NCBI RefSeq assembly: GCF_003324565.1
Contig: NZ_QOLA01000006.1
Span: 124,001-188,000, forward strand
From: Streptomyces sp. SDr-06
GTDB taxonomy: Bacteria; Actinomycetota; Actinomycetes; Streptomycetales; Streptomycetaceae
Reading direction: 5' to 3'
Length of the DNA: 64,000 nt
The notes below the pieces were generated by a model. The model was not told the origin of the DNA, made no database searches, and worked only from the letters and a program-made list of their open reading frames with translations. How positions within the stretch are numbered: position 1 is the first letter of the stretch; every line of letters begins with the position of its first letter. The position numbers and the translations under genes were made by a program. Shown in pieces: positions 26,861 through 35,748 of this stretch.

Positions 26861-29068
26861 TCAGTGCGCGGTGCGCAGCGGGGGCCGAGCAGGGGGGATG
26901 GCCGCGTGATCCGTGGCCCGTTCGGCTCGGACGGTTCCGCCCGTCAAGGAGAGGCCGCCCGCTGTGTATAGGCCCTCGTCGAAGGCCTGTCCGTTGGTCG
27001 GGGTCCTGCCGACGGCGAACACGGCGACGGACTTGCCGTTCACGACGGAAGTCGAGATGTAGTCACCGACCATGCTGCCCTGGGTGGTGGATGCGATCTG
27101 GGACAGGGACATGGGGCCGGCCACGGTCTGGGGCGCGCTCCAGGTGGTGCCGCCATCTGCGGAGGAGAGGAAGCCGACCTCCAACTGGCAGGTCGAGCCG
27201 GTGCAGTTGGCCTGCGGGTAGAAGTAGTAGTACAGGCCGATCCTCGCGGTGTTGCCAGAGGTGCTGTGGTCGACGCCGATGCCCGGGATGAAGTGGTCCA
27301 CCGTGCTGGTGGTCGCGTCGATCGGGACGCGGGTCACCGGCGACCAGGTCGTGCCGTCGGTGGACGAGGAGTAGACGATGTCGTTGGCGGGGCAACCGGA
27401 GCGGAAGCGGCAGTCCTGCCAGGCGACGAAGATCTTCCCGGAGGCGTCGATCTCGGCGGAGGGCAGGCCCTCGCCGTCTCGCAGGCCGCCCGCCACGCCG
27501 TGGCTGCTGACGTTCGCCACGAGCGCGCTCGTACTCCAACTGGTGCCGCCGTTGGTGGAGTTGAAGGCGCGGATCGAGGTGCCGTTGGTGGAGTAGGGCA
27601 CCACCACGGTGCCGTTCGGCTGGACCAGGGGCTGACCGCCGAGGCCGCTCGGGCCGCCGGACGGGGCCACGGGCCCGGACCACGTGGCGCCGCCGTCACT
27701 CGACGTACTCATCACCACAGCGTTGCCGGACGACGTGATGTCGACCTCGACGTAGCAGTTGCCGTAGTGGGGGCTGGTGGCGGTGTTGTCGCAGACGATC
27801 CATTCCTTGTCGTAGCCCTGGCCGTCGTTGCCGAGCGCCAGCACCGGGTTCTGCCAGGAGAGCCCGTCGGCGGAGCGGCTGACGGTCACGCCCGCACCGT
27901 TGGCGTTGGCGTCGATGACCAGGCCCGCCACCATCCAGGTGCCGTGTCGGGCGTCATAGGCGACCGCGGGGTCGGAGACCCGGGTCCAGCTGCCGCCGCC
28001 CTGGTAGACGGTGATGCCGGGCAGCATGCCGTGCTGCCAGGTGGCTCCGCCGTCGGTGGAGGTGTTCCAGCCGATGTCGGAGGAGCCTCCATCGGTGAAC
28101 CGGCCGACCTGGGAAGAGGCCACGATGGTGTTGCCGTAGGCGAAGGTGTCCGGCTCCAGTTCGGTGGCGTGCTGACTGGAGGCGTTGGTGAAGGGGTCGG
28201 TGCTGACCCGGGTCAGGGTGGGCCCACTGCCGTTGACGGTCAGGGTGAAAGCGGCGGAGTGCGTCGCCGAGGGACTCGTCCCGGTCACGGAGATCGGATA
28301 TGTTCCGGACGGCGTGCTCGTGCTGGTGGTGACGCTCAGCGTGGAGGAACCGCCCGCGACCACCGAAGCGGGAGTGAAGGTCGCGCTCGCCCCCGTCGGC
28401 AGGCCGCCCGCCGCGAGGTTCACGGCCTCGGCGGTGCCGGAGACGACCGCTGTGGAGATCGTCGAGGTCGCCGACGAACCGGCGTTGACACTCGCCGAGG
28501 ACGGGCTGTCGGAGATCGAGAAGTCATTGGCGACAGTGCCCGACACCACCACGTCGTCGTACAGCGTGTAGGTGGGGTCACCGGCGTAGTTGTCGTCCTT
28601 GCTCACCAGGGTGAGGGTGTAGGAGTGCCCGGCCGTCAGCCCCGCGGTCTTCTGCTTCCAGCCCTGGCCGCTGGTGCAGGTCTTGGCCAGCGGCGTGACG
28701 GTGGTGCCGGACGTGTTGTCCTTGAGGGTGGCGGTCGCCCAGTCGTACGTGACCGTGTCCGGGCAGAACACGTCGTACCAGAAGCTGAGCGAGGGGGAGC
28801 CGCCCGGCGCGGTGAAGGTCTGCGAGATCGAGGAGTTGCCGTTGGTCGGCGAGGTGCCGCCGACTCTGGCCGCGTACGTGCCGGTGTGTGCTCCGGAGCT
28901 GACGACGGCCGTGGTTCCGGCGGTGGTCCAGCCGGACAATGTGCCGGTCTCGAAACCGCCGTTGGTGACGTCGGCCATCGCGGGCTGGGCGAACGCGACA
29001 CCAGCGAGGATGACGGCGGTGGCGCCGGCCATGGCGAGTAGACCGCGGCTTGACACGGGTCTGATCAT
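26861..29068 (-). CDS. Secreted sialidase-like (BNR/Asp-box) protein
   Basis: A 735-residue exported protein. A Sec signal peptide ends at AMA (about residue 33). Residues 34-180 form a jelly-roll-like carbohydrate-binding domain (VTNGGFETGTLSGWTTAG), residues 185-285 an Ig-like domain (DFSISDSPSSASVNAGSSA), and the rest a beta-propeller with at least five Asp-box motifs (STDGGATW, SSDGGATW, STNGGTSW, SSTDGTTW, SSADGGTTW). Sialidases carry such boxes, but I do not see the RIP motif clearly, so another propeller glycosidase or binding protein is possible. The ATG at 29068 has GAGAGG 6 bases upstream. Confidence 0.82.
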   Translation of the reverse strand: MIRPVSSRGLLAMAGATAVILAGVAFAQPAMADVTNGGFETGTLSGWTTAGTTAVVSSGAHTGTYAARVGGTSPTNGNSSISQTFTAPGGSPSLSFWYDVFCPDTVTYDWATATLKDNTSGTTVTPLAKTCTSGQGWKQKTAGLTAGHSYTLTLVSKDDNYAGDPTYTLYDDVVVSGTVANDFSISDSPSSASVNAGSSATSTISTAVVSGTAEAVNLAAGGLPTGASATFTPASVVAGGSSTLSVTTSTSTPSGTYPISVTGTSPSATHSAAFTLTVNGSGPTLTRVSTDPFTNASSQHATELEPDTFAYGNTIVASSQVGRFTDGGSSDIGWNTSTDGGATWQHGMLPGITVYQGGGSWTRVSDPAVAYDARHGTWMVAGLVIDANANGAGVTVSRSADGLSWQNPVLALGNDGQGYDKEWIVCDNTATSPHYGNCYVEVDITSSGNAVVMSTSSDGGATWSGPVAPSGGPSGLGGQPLVQPNGTVVVPYSTNGTSIRAFNSTNGGTSWSTSALVANVSSHGVAGGLRDGEGLPSAEIDASGKIFVAWQDCRFRSGCPANDIVYSSSTDGTTWSPVTRVPIDATTSTVDHFIPGIGVDHSTSGNTARIGLYYYFYPQANCTGSTCQLEVGFLSSADGGTTWSAPQTVAGPMSLSQIASTTQGSMVGDYISTSVVNGKSVAVFAVGRTPTNGQAFDEGLYTAGGLSLTGGTVRAERATDHAAIPPARPPLRTAH

Positions 29069-29672
29069 GGGCTGCCTCTCTTCGGGAACGCGAACGTGCG
29101 CGACGTGCGTACGGTCACGGGGCGCGGCCTGCCGCTCGGGTGCCGATGGCATCAGGCAGTGGCGGCTCGGCGGGGGGGCGACGCCCCCGCGGGGCTGTCG
29201 CCCCCAGGGCACGTGACACTGAACATCCTTTCTGCGACACGTAGTTGAGCTGAAACGACGAGTGAAGGACGTTCACGCGAGAGGTGCCCGCGTGCCCGCA
29301 ACCCAGGAGGATCGTCCTGGACATGCCACCGCGCAAGAGGAGTGACGCGACGAGGCGGACGGTGGACCAGGAATTTACGGAGCCGCCGCCCGAGCGGCGG
29401 TACGCCCGAGTCCGGGCAGGACGGAGGTGCCTCCGGCGGGTGGTGCCCGACGCATCACCGGCACCGCGCTCTTCGGGCTCTGCCCCGCCCCGGACGGCCT
29501 GCCGCAACCGGGCTGTCACCCCCGTCAGGGATATCTTCCCGCCACTCCGCGAGGGGCGGGCACGTACCTCGGCGGCATGGATACCGTGTCCACGCTGCAC
29601 CCGCCGAGGCAGGGAGAGGACCCGGATGAGCTGGCTGTTGGTGGTCGCGTGAGGGCGCCTGCGGGGGACGCG
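29069..29672. other. Divergent intergenic region with a GC hairpin
   Basis: No gene supported in 604 bases. A perfect 8-bp inverted repeat (GGGGGCGA at 29174-29181, TCGCCCCC at 29198-29205) forms a hairpin of unknown role upstream of the sialidase-like gene. No clear promoter boxes could be assigned for either flanking gene. Confidence 0.4.
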
Positions 29673-30854
29673 ATGCCCGCGCGGATGCGACCGTGGCGGT
29701 TCGTGGTGTGGTTCGGCACGGTGAGCCTGCTCGCGGACTTCGTGTACGAGGGTGCCCGTTCCATCACCGGGCCCCTGCTGGCCTCGCTCGGCGCCTCGGC
29801 CCTGGTGGTCGGGGTGGTCACGGGAGCGGGTGAGGCGGCCGCCCTCGGTCTGCGGCTGGTGTCGGGGCCGCTGGCCGACCGCACGCGCCGTTTCTGGGGA
29901 CTGTCGATCGCCGGATACGCGCTGACGGTGGCCTCGGTGCCGCTGCTCGGCGTGGTGGGAGCATTGTGGGCGGCCTGCGTGCTGGTGATCGCCGAGCGGG
30001 TGGGAAAGGCCGTGCGCTCACCTGCCAAGGACACGCTCCTGTCGCATGCCACCGCGACGATCGGGCGCGGGCGCGGGTTCGCCGTACACGAGGCGATGGA
30101 TCAAGTGGGCGCGCTGGTCGGCCCGTTGGTGGTAGCCGCGATGCTCGCGCTGACGGGCGGGGACTACGGCCCGGCGCTGGGGGTGCTGGCGCTGCCCGGT
30201 CTCGGCGTCCTGGGCCTGCTGCTATGGCTGCGGGCCCAGGTGCCCGATCCCTCCGCGTACGAGGGTGACGCGGCCGAGCCGGAACCGGGTTCACCACAGC
30301 CGGTCAACAAGCGGCTGCCGCGCGCCTTTTGGGTGTACGCGGCGTTCACCGCCACGACCACCGCGGGCTTCGCCACCTTCGGCGTGCTCTCCTTCCACCT
30401 GGTCAAGCAGGGGCTCCTCGCGGCTGCCTGGGTGCCGGTGCTGTACGCCGGCGCAATGGTGGTGGACGCGGTCGCGGCCCTGGCGACGGGCTGGTGCTAC
30501 GACCGGTACGGGGCCCGGGTCCTGCTGGTGCTGCCGCTGCTGGCCGCCGCTGTCCCGGCACTGGCGTTCACCGCGACGGTGGGTCTCGCGGTGACGGGTT
30601 CGCTGGTGTGGGGCGCGGCCACGGGGGTCCAGGAGTCGACACTGCGGGCCACGGTCGCCGGCCTCGTCCCCGTGGGGCGGCGGGCGACCGCGTACGGAGT
30701 GTTCGCCGGGGTGGTGGGGGCGGGAAGCCTGGCCGGGGGCGCGCTGACCGGCGCGCTGTACGGCTACTCGATCCCGCTGCTGATCGGGGTGGTCGGCACG
30801 CTGCAGGCGCTCGCCCTGGTCCTGCTCCTCGCCACTCGCGTCCGCTCTTCCTGA
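29673..30854 (+). CDS. MFS transporter
   Basis: A 393-residue major-facilitator protein with about 12 membrane helices. GPLADRTRRFWGLSIAGY is the helix 2-3 signature loop and DRYGARVLLVLPLLAA its counterpart in the second half; the central loop is acidic (YEGDAAEPEPGSPQP). The first helix contains SLLADFVYEGARSITGPLLASLG, a sequence seen in drug-export-like MFS proteins. The ATG at 29673 follows GGGGGA; in-frame GTG (29649) and ATG (29577) codons upstream lack good sites. Substrate unknown, no partner gene adjacent. Confidence 0.87.
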   Translation: MPARMRPWRFVVWFGTVSLLADFVYEGARSITGPLLASLGASALVVGVVTGAGEAAALGLRLVSGPLADRTRRFWGLSIAGYALTVASVPLLGVVGALWAACVLVIAERVGKAVRSPAKDTLLSHATATIGRGRGFAVHEAMDQVGALVGPLVVAAMLALTGGDYGPALGVLALPGLGVLGLLLWLRAQVPDPSAYEGDAAEPEPGSPQPVNKRLPRAFWVYAAFTATTTAGFATFGVLSFHLVKQGLLAAAWVPVLYAGAMVVDAVAALATGWCYDRYGARVLLVLPLLAAAVPALAFTATVGLAVTGSLVWGAATGVQESTLRATVAGLVPVGRRATAYGVFAGVVGAGSLAGGALTGALYGYSIPLLIGVVGTLQALALVLLLATRVRSS

Positions 30855-30971
30855 GCGGAGTGCGGCCGTCCGAGCGGGCCGCCGCACGGGCACGGGGCGA
30901 TGCCGGCGGGGAAGCAGAGCACCCGCGTCCGGGCCGACCGGCGGCCGGCCCGGGCGTCGCAGTGCTGCCGC

Positions 30972-31907
30972 TCACCGGTACCCGGTGGCGTCCGCCGGTC
31001 TGCCCGCGCTGTCGACCTCGACCAGGTAGCGCCAGCAGTCGGGGCGTGAGCCGTCGAGATCGGTGAAGCCATATGCCTGTGCGAGCTGCCCGCTGGAGAG
31101 CGACTGGCCGTTCCAGCGCGCGACATCGGCGTCACCCGCCAACGCCGCGACCGCGCGCCCGACGTACGCCGGACTCTCCGAGATGCAGAAGTGCGGCACC
31201 GCCGTCAGCGCGTCGCGCCAGGTGCCCTCGGTGACACCGAACGCGTCGAGCATCATCTCCGAGCGCAACCAACCCGGGGTGAGGGCCACCGCTGTCCCGC
31301 CATGCGGTGTCAGTTCGTGAGCGAGCACGAACGCCATGCGCAACACACTGTTCTTGACGAGGTCGTAGAAGTAGGAGTTGCGATAGTGCGCCTGGTTGTA
31401 CGCGGACGTTCCGTCCGTCATCTCGACCACGAGCCCGCCCGGTCGGCGCACGAGCAACGGCAGCACGTAATGGCTGGTGATCGCGTGGGTCTCGACGCCC
31501 AGTCGGAGCAACCGCAGGCCGTTGTCGAGGTCGTGTTCCCATACCGGTGTGTCGAACGCGAACAGCCGCTCGCCGCCCCAGACGTCGTTGACCAGCACAT
31601 CGAGCCTCCCCTGCTCGGCGTCGACGCGCTCGGCCAGCGCACGGACCTGCTCCGGCACCAGGTGGTCGGTCGGCACCGCGATGCCGGTGCCACCCGCCGC
31701 GGTGACCAGTTCCGCCGTCTCCTCGATGGTCTCGGGGCGGTCGTATTCCGAGCGCCGTTCCCGGGTCGTGCGGCCGGTGACGTAGACCGTCGCGCCCGCT
31801 GCGCCGAGCTGGACGGCGATGCCGCGCCCGGCTCCCCTCGTCGCGCCTGCGACGAGGGCGATCCGTCCCTGCAGGTCCGGTGCTGATGTGCTGTTCGTGA
31901 TGGCCAT
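30972..31907 (-). CDS. Short-chain dehydrogenase/reductase
   Basis: A 311-residue NAD(P)-binding oxidoreductase. The cofactor loop is VAGATRGAGRGIA (about residues 19-31) and the catalytic lysine pair is Tyr-Asp-Leu-Val-Lys (YFYDLVKNS, about 180-188). The usual NNAG is LVNDVWGGER, a feature of a distinct SDR subgroup with an enlarged loop. Substrate unknown. It stands alone between a convergent MFS gene and a decayed phosphatase gene. Confidence 0.88.
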   Translation of the reverse strand: MAITNSTSAPDLQGRIALVAGATRGAGRGIAVQLGAAGATVYVTGRTTRERRSEYDRPETIEETAELVTAAGGTGIAVPTDHLVPEQVRALAERVDAEQGRLDVLVNDVWGGERLFAFDTPVWEHDLDNGLRLLRLGVETHAITSHYVLPLLVRRPGGLVVEMTDGTSAYNQAHYRNSYFYDLVKNSVLRMAFVLAHELTPHGGTAVALTPGWLRSEMMLDAFGVTEGTWRDALTAVPHFCISESPAYVGRAVAALAGDADVARWNGQSLSSGQLAQAYGFTDLDGSRPDCWRYLVEVDSAGRPADATGYR

Positions 31908-32003
31908 GAGTTCCCTTGTGTGCGTGCACGGTGTGGCCCACGCCGTCGTCGACGCCGGGCGGTGACACCATGCTCGCGCCGAATCCCGACACCTTGTGTC
32001 CGG

Positions 32004-32603
32004 TTAGGTTCGGCTGCGCAGCATCGAGATCAGCAGCGCGTGGGTCTCGGCGTCGGCGGCGGCGACGAGCCCATGGCCCGCCGCACCGATCGGGCCGCCG
32101 TCGATACCGGTGACCATGCAGCCGGCCGCCCGGCACAGGGCGATACCGGCCGCGAAATGCACGCTGTTCGAGAGGTCGCCGCCATCGGTGACGTACGCGG
32201 CGCGTTTGCCTGCGGCGACCCAGGCCAGCGCGAGTGTCGTCGACACGACCCTCGGCCGGAAGCGCTCAACGAACTCCGGGTTCGCCAGCAGATCCACGGC
32301 CCGCAGCCCGGGCGCGCTCGGAAACGGCGGATCGAGGTTGACGTCCACGAGCCGGGTCGCCGACGTGGGCGTCAGCGGTACGTCGTCGGCTCCGTGGCGC
32401 CGCACCCAGGCGGTCTTGCCGTCGGTGAAGAAGACCTCACCGCTGAACGGGTCGGCCACCGCCGCCGGTCCGCCGCGCAGCGCCACGTTGACGGCCACCA
32501 GCATGGAACCGACGGCGTAGTTCAACGTGCCGCACAGGGGATCCACCAACCACTGGCGCGAGGCGTCGACGCCACCCTGCTGCCCGCCTTCCTCGCCGAG
32601 CAC
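32004..32603 (-). pseudogene. Inositol-monophosphatase-family remnant
   Basis: A 199-residue frame covers the C-terminal three quarters of an IMPase-like protein: LGEEGG, then WLVDPLCGTLNYAVG, where the family has WxVDPLDGTxNF, and SVHFAAGIALCRAAG near the end. Two defects are visible. The N-terminal 60-70 residues are missing; upstream in frame only an unrelated stretch ending in a stop (32676-32678) is found. The second metal-binding Asp of DPxDG is Cys. Both argue against an active phosphatase. Confidence 0.7.
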
Positions 32604-32805
32604 CGCGTCCTCGCCCCGCGCGGCACGGGATGGAGACTGCGTGGCCCGCGCGCCGGGGGCAGAGGCACGGTCGGTTCACATCGTCCCGAAGGATGACCGC
32701 GCTTCCGCCGCGCGCCGGGTACGGCACGCAGCGCTCGTTCCAGGTGCTCATACGAGTGTGCCGCGCAGGATGACGGCGGGCATTGAACGGTCGCCGAGGA
32801 GTCAC

Positions 32806-33348
32806 ATGAGACATCACCTGGCCCCTTCTCCCATCGCAGCTGTGGCCGAACCGCCCCGTTGGGCGGTCAGGGCCGCGCATCTGACCACGCTGGTGGTCCT
32901 GCCGAGTGGATTGTGGCGCATCGCCATGGTGCTCGGTTATCCCGCGGGATACACGGCGGCCGGCTTCGTGTCTTTCGACACCCCGTGGGCCAAGGTGTGG
33001 ATGCTGACGCTCAGCGTGCTTAGCGAGTTGGTCGCCCTGCTGACGGTCGGCCTGGTGCGGCCGTGGGGTGAGGTCGTCCCGCGGTGGATACCGCTGGTCG
33101 GTGGGCACCGGGTCCGCCCCATGGCCGTGGTGGTCCCCGCCGCCCTGGGCGCACTCGCTCTGACGGCGATCTGGGCCAACGTCCCGTGCTGGTGGGCGTA
33201 TCCGCACCCGGACATGACTCCCACCGGCAACCTGGTCGTCGGCATCCTCTACCAGCCGTTGGTCCTCTGGGGGCCGCTGACCGCGGCCGTCACGGTCTCC
33301 TACTACCGCCGCCACCGCTCCCCACAGCACCCGAAAGCGACAGCCTGA
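32806..33348 (+). CDS. Four-helix integral membrane protein of unknown function
   Basis: A 180-residue protein with four predicted membrane segments (LTTLVVLPSGLWRIAMVLG, VWMLTLSVLSELVALLTVGLV, PMAVVVPAALGALALTAIW, LVVGILYQPLVLWGPLTAAV). GEVVPRWIPLVGGHRV between helices 2 and 3 is a recurrent feature of a widespread actinobacterial family without a known role. The ATG has GAGGAG 5 bases upstream. Confidence 0.8.
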   Translation: MRHHLAPSPIAAVAEPPRWAVRAAHLTTLVVLPSGLWRIAMVLGYPAGYTAAGFVSFDTPWAKVWMLTLSVLSELVALLTVGLVRPWGEVVPRWIPLVGGHRVRPMAVVVPAALGALALTAIWANVPCWWAYPHPDMTPTGNLVVGILYQPLVLWGPLTAAVTVSYYRRHRSPQHPKATA

Positions 33349-33429
33349 GGAAGCGGCGGCCCACTGCCAAGTGCAGAGGTGGACAGCGAGATGCCCACCC
33401 TGGAACCGCCAGCGGCATCTGCCGGCCGT

Positions 33430-33876
33430 TCAGGGGCGATGGGGCCCGCGGTAGGGCAGAGTCTGGCTGTACACCACGCTGGTGGTCGTGCTGCCGAGGC
33501 CCGCCAACTCGTCCATGAGCGTCTCCAGATGGCTCATGGAGGTGGCCGCCACCTTCAAGGTGTAGCAGTCGTCCCCCGTGGTGCGCACACACTCCAGGAT
33601 TTCCCGCCGCTCGTCGAGCAGGCGCCGCAGTGGCTGGTGGCGGTTGCCCGGGTATTTCAACCGTACGAGGGCCAGCACGGGATATCCGGCCTTGGCCAGA
33701 TCAACCATCGCGTGGTAGCCGGAGATGACGCCCCGTGCCTCGAGTTGCCGCACTCGCTCCGTCGTGGCCGACGAGCTGAGGCCAACCCGCCGCCCCAACT
33801 CGCTGAGGGAGATGCGTGCTTCCTGCTGCAGGTGATCGATGATCGCCCAATCCACGTCGTCGAGGTTCCCGGCCAT
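33430..33876 (-). CDS. Lrp/AsnC-family transcriptional regulator
   Basis: A 148-residue regulator: N-terminal helix-turn-helix (LDDVDWAIIDHLQQEARISLSELGRRVGLSSSATTERVRQLEARGVISGYHA) and C-terminal RAM ligand-binding domain (PVLALVRLKYPG ... TTGDDCYTLKVAATSMSHLETLMDEL). The family responds to amino acids. Its target is not certain; it is divergent from a gene fragment (33971) that may once have been its partner. Confidence 0.92.
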   Translation of the reverse strand: MAGNLDDVDWAIIDHLQQEARISLSELGRRVGLSSSATTERVRQLEARGVISGYHAMVDLAKAGYPVLALVRLKYPGNRHQPLRRLLDERREILECVRTTGDDCYTLKVAATSMSHLETLMDELAGLGSTTTSVVYSQTLPYRGPHRP

Positions 33877-34197
33877 GGCGCGATCCTACCGGCAGATTCA
33901 CGGAAGATGGCCGTCATGACCGGGAGAACTCCCTTCCGCCGTCCTTGATCACCGAGATAGCCTCCGAGGCATGCAACTGGGGCGCAACGTGACGAACTTC
34001 GGGCGGGGAACCGAACCGACTGACCGACCAGTACCTGGGCACCTGCGGGGACGCCTGGCGCGAGGAGGTCTGCGGTCACCCCGTGTCCGTGCCCATCCGG
34101 GTAGTCCGCAACAGCGAAGCCGCCATCAGGTTCGCCGACAGCCTCAGGCGGTCTGGCAGGCACTCACCACCGTAGCCACACACTGGAGGACCGCACC
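33877..34197. other. Gap with possible flavin-oxidoreductase remnant
   Basis: No intact gene in these 321 bases. An ATG at 33971 begins MQLGRNVTNFGRGTEPT, which resembles the N-terminus of LLM-class flavin-dependent oxidoreductases (MQxGxNxPNFG). A different frame further on (34013-34170) reads LTDQYLGTCGDAWREEVCGHPV... RNSEAAIRFADSLRR and stops. Both look like short leftovers of decayed genes. Confidence 0.3.
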
Positions 34198-34635
34198 GTG
34201 ATCACCACCGCCGACGAAGAACTCCTGCGGCGCGCTGTCGACATCGCGGCTCACGCCATCACCTTGGGCGACGCGCCGTACGGCTCGCTGCTGGCGGGCC
34301 CGGACGGGGCGATCCTCGCCGAGGCCCACAACACCGTGCGGCGCGACAACGACATCACCGCCCACCCTGAACTGAAACTCGCCCGCTGGGCGGCAAGCGA
34401 ACTGGCTCCGGACACAGCCGCCCACACCACCCTGTACACCAGCTGCCAGCCCTGCGGCATGTGTGCTGGCGCCATCCTGCGCTCAGGCCTCGGCCGGGTT
34501 GTCCACGCACTGTCCACGGAACAACTCGTCGCGCTCAATCCGCTGTCGGGCCACTGGCCGGCGGTCGCCCAGGACGGCCCCGCCCTGTTCGAGGCGGCAC
34601 GCATCCCCATCGACACGTATAACCAGGCAAGGTGA
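34198..34635 (+). CDS. Nucleoside/nucleobase deaminase (CDA superfamily)
   Basis: A 145-residue zinc hydrolase. The active-site motifs are HPELKLA (His and catalytic Glu of H-x-E, about residues 60-66) and SCQPCGMCAGAIL (PCxxC zinc ligands). This matches guanine deaminase / tRNA-adenosine deaminase-like nucleoside deaminases; the exact base cannot be told. GTG start with GGAGG 8 bases upstream. No operon partner is evident. Confidence 0.87.
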   Translation: MITTADEELLRRAVDIAAHAITLGDAPYGSLLAGPDGAILAEAHNTVRRDNDITAHPELKLARWAASELAPDTAAHTTLYTSCQPCGMCAGAILRSGLGRVVHALSTEQLVALNPLSGHWPAVAQDGPALFEAARIPIDTYNQAR

Positions 34636-34737
34636 GGGGAGGAGGAGAACCCTCGAGGACACCTGCGAGGGCCTGATTCCGGGAGCGGGACACTCCGTCG
34701 CCCTCACCCTGCGCCCACCACCCCCTGAGCCGCCTGA

Positions 34738-35646
34738 CTACGCCTGCCGGGGTGGCTCCTCGACCACGCGGATGTCGTCCGCGCGGGGAGACCGGTCCCC
34801 GCTCGCCTGCCGGAGGAGCGCGAGGGCTGCCTCGGAAGGGGAACCGGCGGGGGTCGTGCACACGATGAGTGCCTGGTCCGGCGAGCGAGCGATCGACAGG
34901 GTCTGCTGGGTCACCGTCACCGTGCCCACGACGGGGTGGCGCAGCTCGTACGACGCGGCATCGCACGGCGTCACGCGGTGGTCCCGCCACAGTGCGACGA
35001 ACTCCGTGCTGCGCATGGTCAGTTCGCCGATCAGCTCCGCGAGTAGGGCGTCCTCGGGGTGCCTGCCGACGGCGATCCGCAGATTGCCGACCACCGCGCG
35101 CGCCTTGCCCTTCCAGTCCGCGTACAGCTCCTGACAGTGCGGGTCCAGGAACAGCATCCGGCTCATGTTCGGGCGTCGCGCCGGGTCGCGCGGACCGAGG
35201 AAGTCCAGATGGCCGGCGAGCAGGGAATGGCCGAGGGCGTTCCAGGCCAACACGTCCGTACGGCGGCCGAGCACGATCGCGGGGACGCCGTCAACGGCAC
35301 GCAGGAGGTCGCGTGTGTCGTCGGACAGCTTCTCGGGGCGCGGGCGGCGCGGTCGTGGCGCGTGGCGGGCGGAATCGGCGAGCCGGTCGAGGTGCTCACG
35401 CTCATGGCCGTCGAGCAGCAGGGCACGGGCGATCGCGTCGAGCACCTCGGCCGAGGCCCCCCGCGACAAACCCTGTTCCAGGCGCGCGTAGTAGGAGACG
35501 CTGACGCCCGCCAGTTGGGCCAGCTCCTCACGCCGCAGCCCCGCCACCCGCCTGCGCGGCCCCAGTTCGCGCAGGCCGACGTCCTCGGGGCGCAGCCGCG
35601 CCCGCCGGGCTTGGAGGAAGGCGCCCAGGGGGCCGGGTCCGTTCAT
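34738..35646 (-). CDS. MmyB-like helix-turn-helix transcriptional regulator
   Basis: A 302-residue regulator with an N-terminal XRE helix-turn-helix (LGAFLQARRARLRPEDVGL ... GLRREELAQLAGVSVSYYARLEQGLSR) and the MmyB-like ligand-binding domain (IVLGRRTDVLAWNALGHSLLAGHL ... MRSTEFVALWRDHRVTPC). The start is the ATG of MNGPGPLGAF. It is divergent, 102 bases apart, from a metallo-beta-lactamase-fold gene followed by a carboxylesterase gene, and most likely regulates them. Confidence 0.92.
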   Translation of the reverse strand: MNGPGPLGAFLQARRARLRPEDVGLRELGPRRRVAGLRREELAQLAGVSVSYYARLEQGLSRGASAEVLDAIARALLLDGHEREHLDRLADSARHAPRPRRPRPEKLSDDTRDLLRAVDGVPAIVLGRRTDVLAWNALGHSLLAGHLDFLGPRDPARRPNMSRMLFLDPHCQELYADWKGKARAVVGNLRIAVGRHPEDALLAELIGELTMRSTEFVALWRDHRVTPCDAASYELRHPVVGTVTVTQQTLSIARSPDQALIVCTTPAGSPSEAALALLRQASGDRSPRADDIRVVEEPPRQA

Positions 35647-35748
35647 GGCGCCAGTATCCGGCGCCCCGGCCCCTCCCAGCCACACCCTGCGAGGGGTACG
35701 ACAACCCGGGAGTGGCACCTGCCCGTCCGCGTGCCCAGGATCGGCCAC

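Noticed and set aside
27266..29041. A 591-codon rightward frame opposite the sialidase-like gene.
   Set aside because: Val/Gly/Arg-rich low-complexity translation; the leftward frame has a signal peptide and repeated Asp boxes.
34378..34400. HPE in place of the usual HAE in the deaminase zinc site, considered as an inactivating change.
   Set aside because: The CDA superfamily motif only needs His-x-Glu; both are present together with PCxxC, so the site is complete.
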